Source of the DNA: Lysinibacillus xylanilyticus
Lineage (GTDB): Bacteria > Bacillota > Bacilli > Bacillales_A > Planococcaceae
NCBI RefSeq assembly: GCF_001183605.1
Contig: NZ_LFXJ01000005.1
Location: 1,928,809-1,992,808, forward strand
Direction of reading: 5' to 3'
Length of the DNA stretch: 64,000 nucleotides
The notes under the pieces are model-generated. The model worked only from the letters and a program-made list of their open reading frames with translations, was not told where the DNA came from and searched no databases. Each line of letters starts with the position of its first letter. Position 1 is the stretch's first letter. The translations under genes and the position numbers were made by a program. This document shows positions 62,531-64,000 of the stretch, in pieces.

Positions 62531-64000
62531 TCATGCGTATTGTAATTGTTCGTAAATAGCTTTCCAAGAAGCTAAACGACTTTCTTCCTGAAGTGCAAGT
62601 CTTTCTGTTGCGATTTGTTCAAGTCCCTGATGGAAAATATGCAGACGTAAATTCTCCGCTTCCTCAGCAATATAAGTAATAGCCCATGTCATTAGGGATA
62701 CTTTCTGTGAATCTAAATAGTTTTGCGCATCTGGTTTAGTTAATACTTCAAGCGCCTCACTTAGTTTCATTTTTTCATTCTTCTCAAAGAATGCCTTTTG
62801 ATTGCGGAAGTGTGATTTCACACCCGAATATTTCGCGATATCTGTAAATGGCCCTTCAAAATCAAGTAAATCTGGCTCAGAAGATTCAAACGCTAAGAAT
62901 GAGAAGCTACGGTTTAATTCTTTTAGTTCACGTACTTCATCTTTAAAGCGCTGTTGTATCTTCTTACTAATAAACTGTGATAAACGGAAGTTTGTTACAC
63001 GCATTTCTTGTGTAAAGTCAAAGCGTAAACTTTGCATTACTTCTTTTAAAGCATGCTCTAATGCTTGCTGAGCCGGCATTGCGGCAAATGTTGAAGGATT
63101 GTAGCCTTCCTTAAAGAACTCTGGGTAACGATAATACACACGTTGAAGAACATAATATAGTAATTCATCAAGCTCTTGCTTCGTTTCACTTTCTACCATA
63201 CTTGTATTAAGCGTATTAAACTTCGATTTTATATGCTGTTCAAGAGTTGTTAATTCCTCTAAACGCTCATCCTTACGCTTTAAGTTCTCTTCTGTTTGCG
63301 CAATTAAGTCACCTAAACGTTGCTCTGTTTTATCGACTTCTTCTGCAAGCGCCTGAACAGCCAATGCACTTAATTCATCATTTAAGAATGTATGGAATGC
63401 ATCTTCGAATGGTGGCATACCTGATGTTAAATCAGCACCCTCTACTTTTTCTTTTAACGCCAATAAGCTTGACACACCATAAAGTCGAGGGAAGCGAATG
63501 CCAAAGCGTTGTAGCTCTGAACGTACATAGCCTTTTACATCTTCCTGCTCTTCTTCTGTTGTCGCTAAATCAATCGCGTTGACGATAAAGAACATCTTAT
63601 CAAGTTCGAAGGCATCTTTCACACGCCCTAGTTGGATTAAAAACTCGCGGTCAGCTTTAGCAAAAGCATGATTATAATAAGTAATAAACAAGATTGCATC
63701 AGCATTACGAATATATTCAAACGCAACACCTGTATGACGCGCATTAATAGAATCTGCTCCTGGTGTGTCAACAAGTGTCACACCCATACGTGTTAACGGA
63801 CTATCATAATAGAAATCAATATTATCAACAAAGCATGATTTATTTTCTTGCGCAACAAATTTTTCGAACTCTTCACGATTAACACGTAATACTTTTCCAA
63901 GCTCAGACTTAAATGTTGGGAATCCTTCTTTATATGCACGAATAAATGATTTATGCACATTTAAGCGTTCGTCCGATAGCTGCACCGCAAGTCCCTCATC
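62531..64000 (-). CDS. dynA: Dynamin-like GTPase DynA, C-terminal 490 residues (cut by window end)
   Basis: The frame is open to the window end. It holds a dynamin GTPase part with switch/G3 DTPGADSINARHTGVAFEYI, G4-like NAIDLATTEEEQ, a predicted coiled-coil stalk (AQTEENLKRKDERLEELTTL) and a helical C-terminus. This matches the second half of the fused double dynamin DynA (YpbR) of Bacillus, which tethers and fuses membranes and helps repair membrane damage and resist phage. The first GTPase half lies outside the window. A GTG at 63985 is internal, not the start. Confidence 0.88.
   Translation of the reverse strand, partial: DEGLAVQLSDERLNVHKSFIRAYKEGFPTFKSELGKVLRVNREEFEKFVAQENKSCFVDNIDFYYDSPLTRMGVTLVDTPGADSINARHTGVAFEYIRNADAILFITYYNHAFAKADREFLIQLGRVKDAFELDKMFFIVNAIDLATTEEEQEDVKGYVRSELQRFGIRFPRLYGVSSLLALKEKVEGADLTSGMPPFEDAFHTFLNDELSALAVQALAEEVDKTEQRLGDLIAQTEENLKRKDERLEELTTLEQHIKSKFNTLNTSMVESETKQELDELLYYVLQRVYYRYPEFFKEGYNPSTFAAMPAQQALEHALKEVMQSLRFDFTQEMRVTNFRLSQFISKKIQQRFKDEVRELKELNRSFSFLAFESSEPDLLDFEGPFTDIAKYSGVKSHFRNQKAFFEKNEKMKLSEALEVLTKPDAQNYLDSQKVSLMTWAITYIAEEAENLRLHIFHQGLEQIATERLALQEESRLASWKAIYEQLQYA

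Overview
The window is a 64 kb stretch of low-GC Gram-positive chromosome. Protein content fits a spore-forming Bacillaceae/Caryophanaceae bacterium, most like Lysinibacillus (inference from a YezD/DUF2292 protein, DUF3889, type II pantothenate kinase, a YflT-type stress protein, dynamin DynA, D-serine dehydratase and AGGAGG ribosome binding sites). No rRNA, tRNA, CRISPR array or prophage is visible.

Layout. 1-13.3 kb: housekeeping and stress genes (ABC-F ATPase fragment, dicarboxylate transporter, HD hydrolase, formate-THF ligase, cold-shock protein, flavin reductase, CoaB-like protein, LysR/EamA divergent pair, YflT with a sigma-B-like promoter, Dps). 3.8-4.5 kb holds an orphan promoter, hairpins and a terminator without an intact gene. 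13.5-14.6 kb: an Rpn nuclease gene broken by a small structured repeat. 14.7-26 kb: peptidase PepF, SEC-C protein, RNase H-like protein, LysM-NlpC/P60 wall hydrolase, MarR/MFS pair, PfpI, two small basic or Asn-rich proteins, pantothenate kinase and an isoprenoid synthase-like protein.

26.3-33.0 kb: a catabolic island with a MerR regulator, ureohydrolase, Fe-alcohol dehydrogenase, aldehyde dehydrogenase and PuuP-like importer. The importer has a MerR-style promoter (19-bp spacer with a perfect 15-bp dyad). The island lies between an intact and a decayed copy of a YdjM-like gene. 33.9-38.7 kb: membrane ferric reductase-like protein, nitroreductase, a probable type I toxin-antitoxin locus, YdbC, a lipoprotein and a MazG-like enzyme. 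39.0-45.2 kb: a second catabolic operon (amidohydrolase, nitrilase-family amidase, DUF3311, sodium-solute symporter) bracketed by two near-identical 162-residue membrane protein genes. An IS3-family element (45,269-46,716, 4-bp target duplication CACC) has split the terminator of the second copy.

47.1-53.4 kb: class V aminotransferase, TetR with two matching operators, MFS exporter, luciferase-like monooxygenase and HSL-type esterase. 53.5-64 kb: D-serine dehydratase, YqxD, glutamate dehydrogenase, PurC-like protein, Yip1 protein, malic enzyme, MBL hydrolase, a 21-bp minisatellite, sulfurtransferase and DynA (cut by the window end).

The most unusual theme is a dispersed modular palindromic repeat (full or partial at 14.36, 19.91, 23.50, 35.16, 38.12 and 50.74 kb). 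Its optional cloverleaf modules show compensatory stem changes. Copies sit at gene ends, break one gene and supply the C-terminus of another. A second small hairpin repeat accompanies it.
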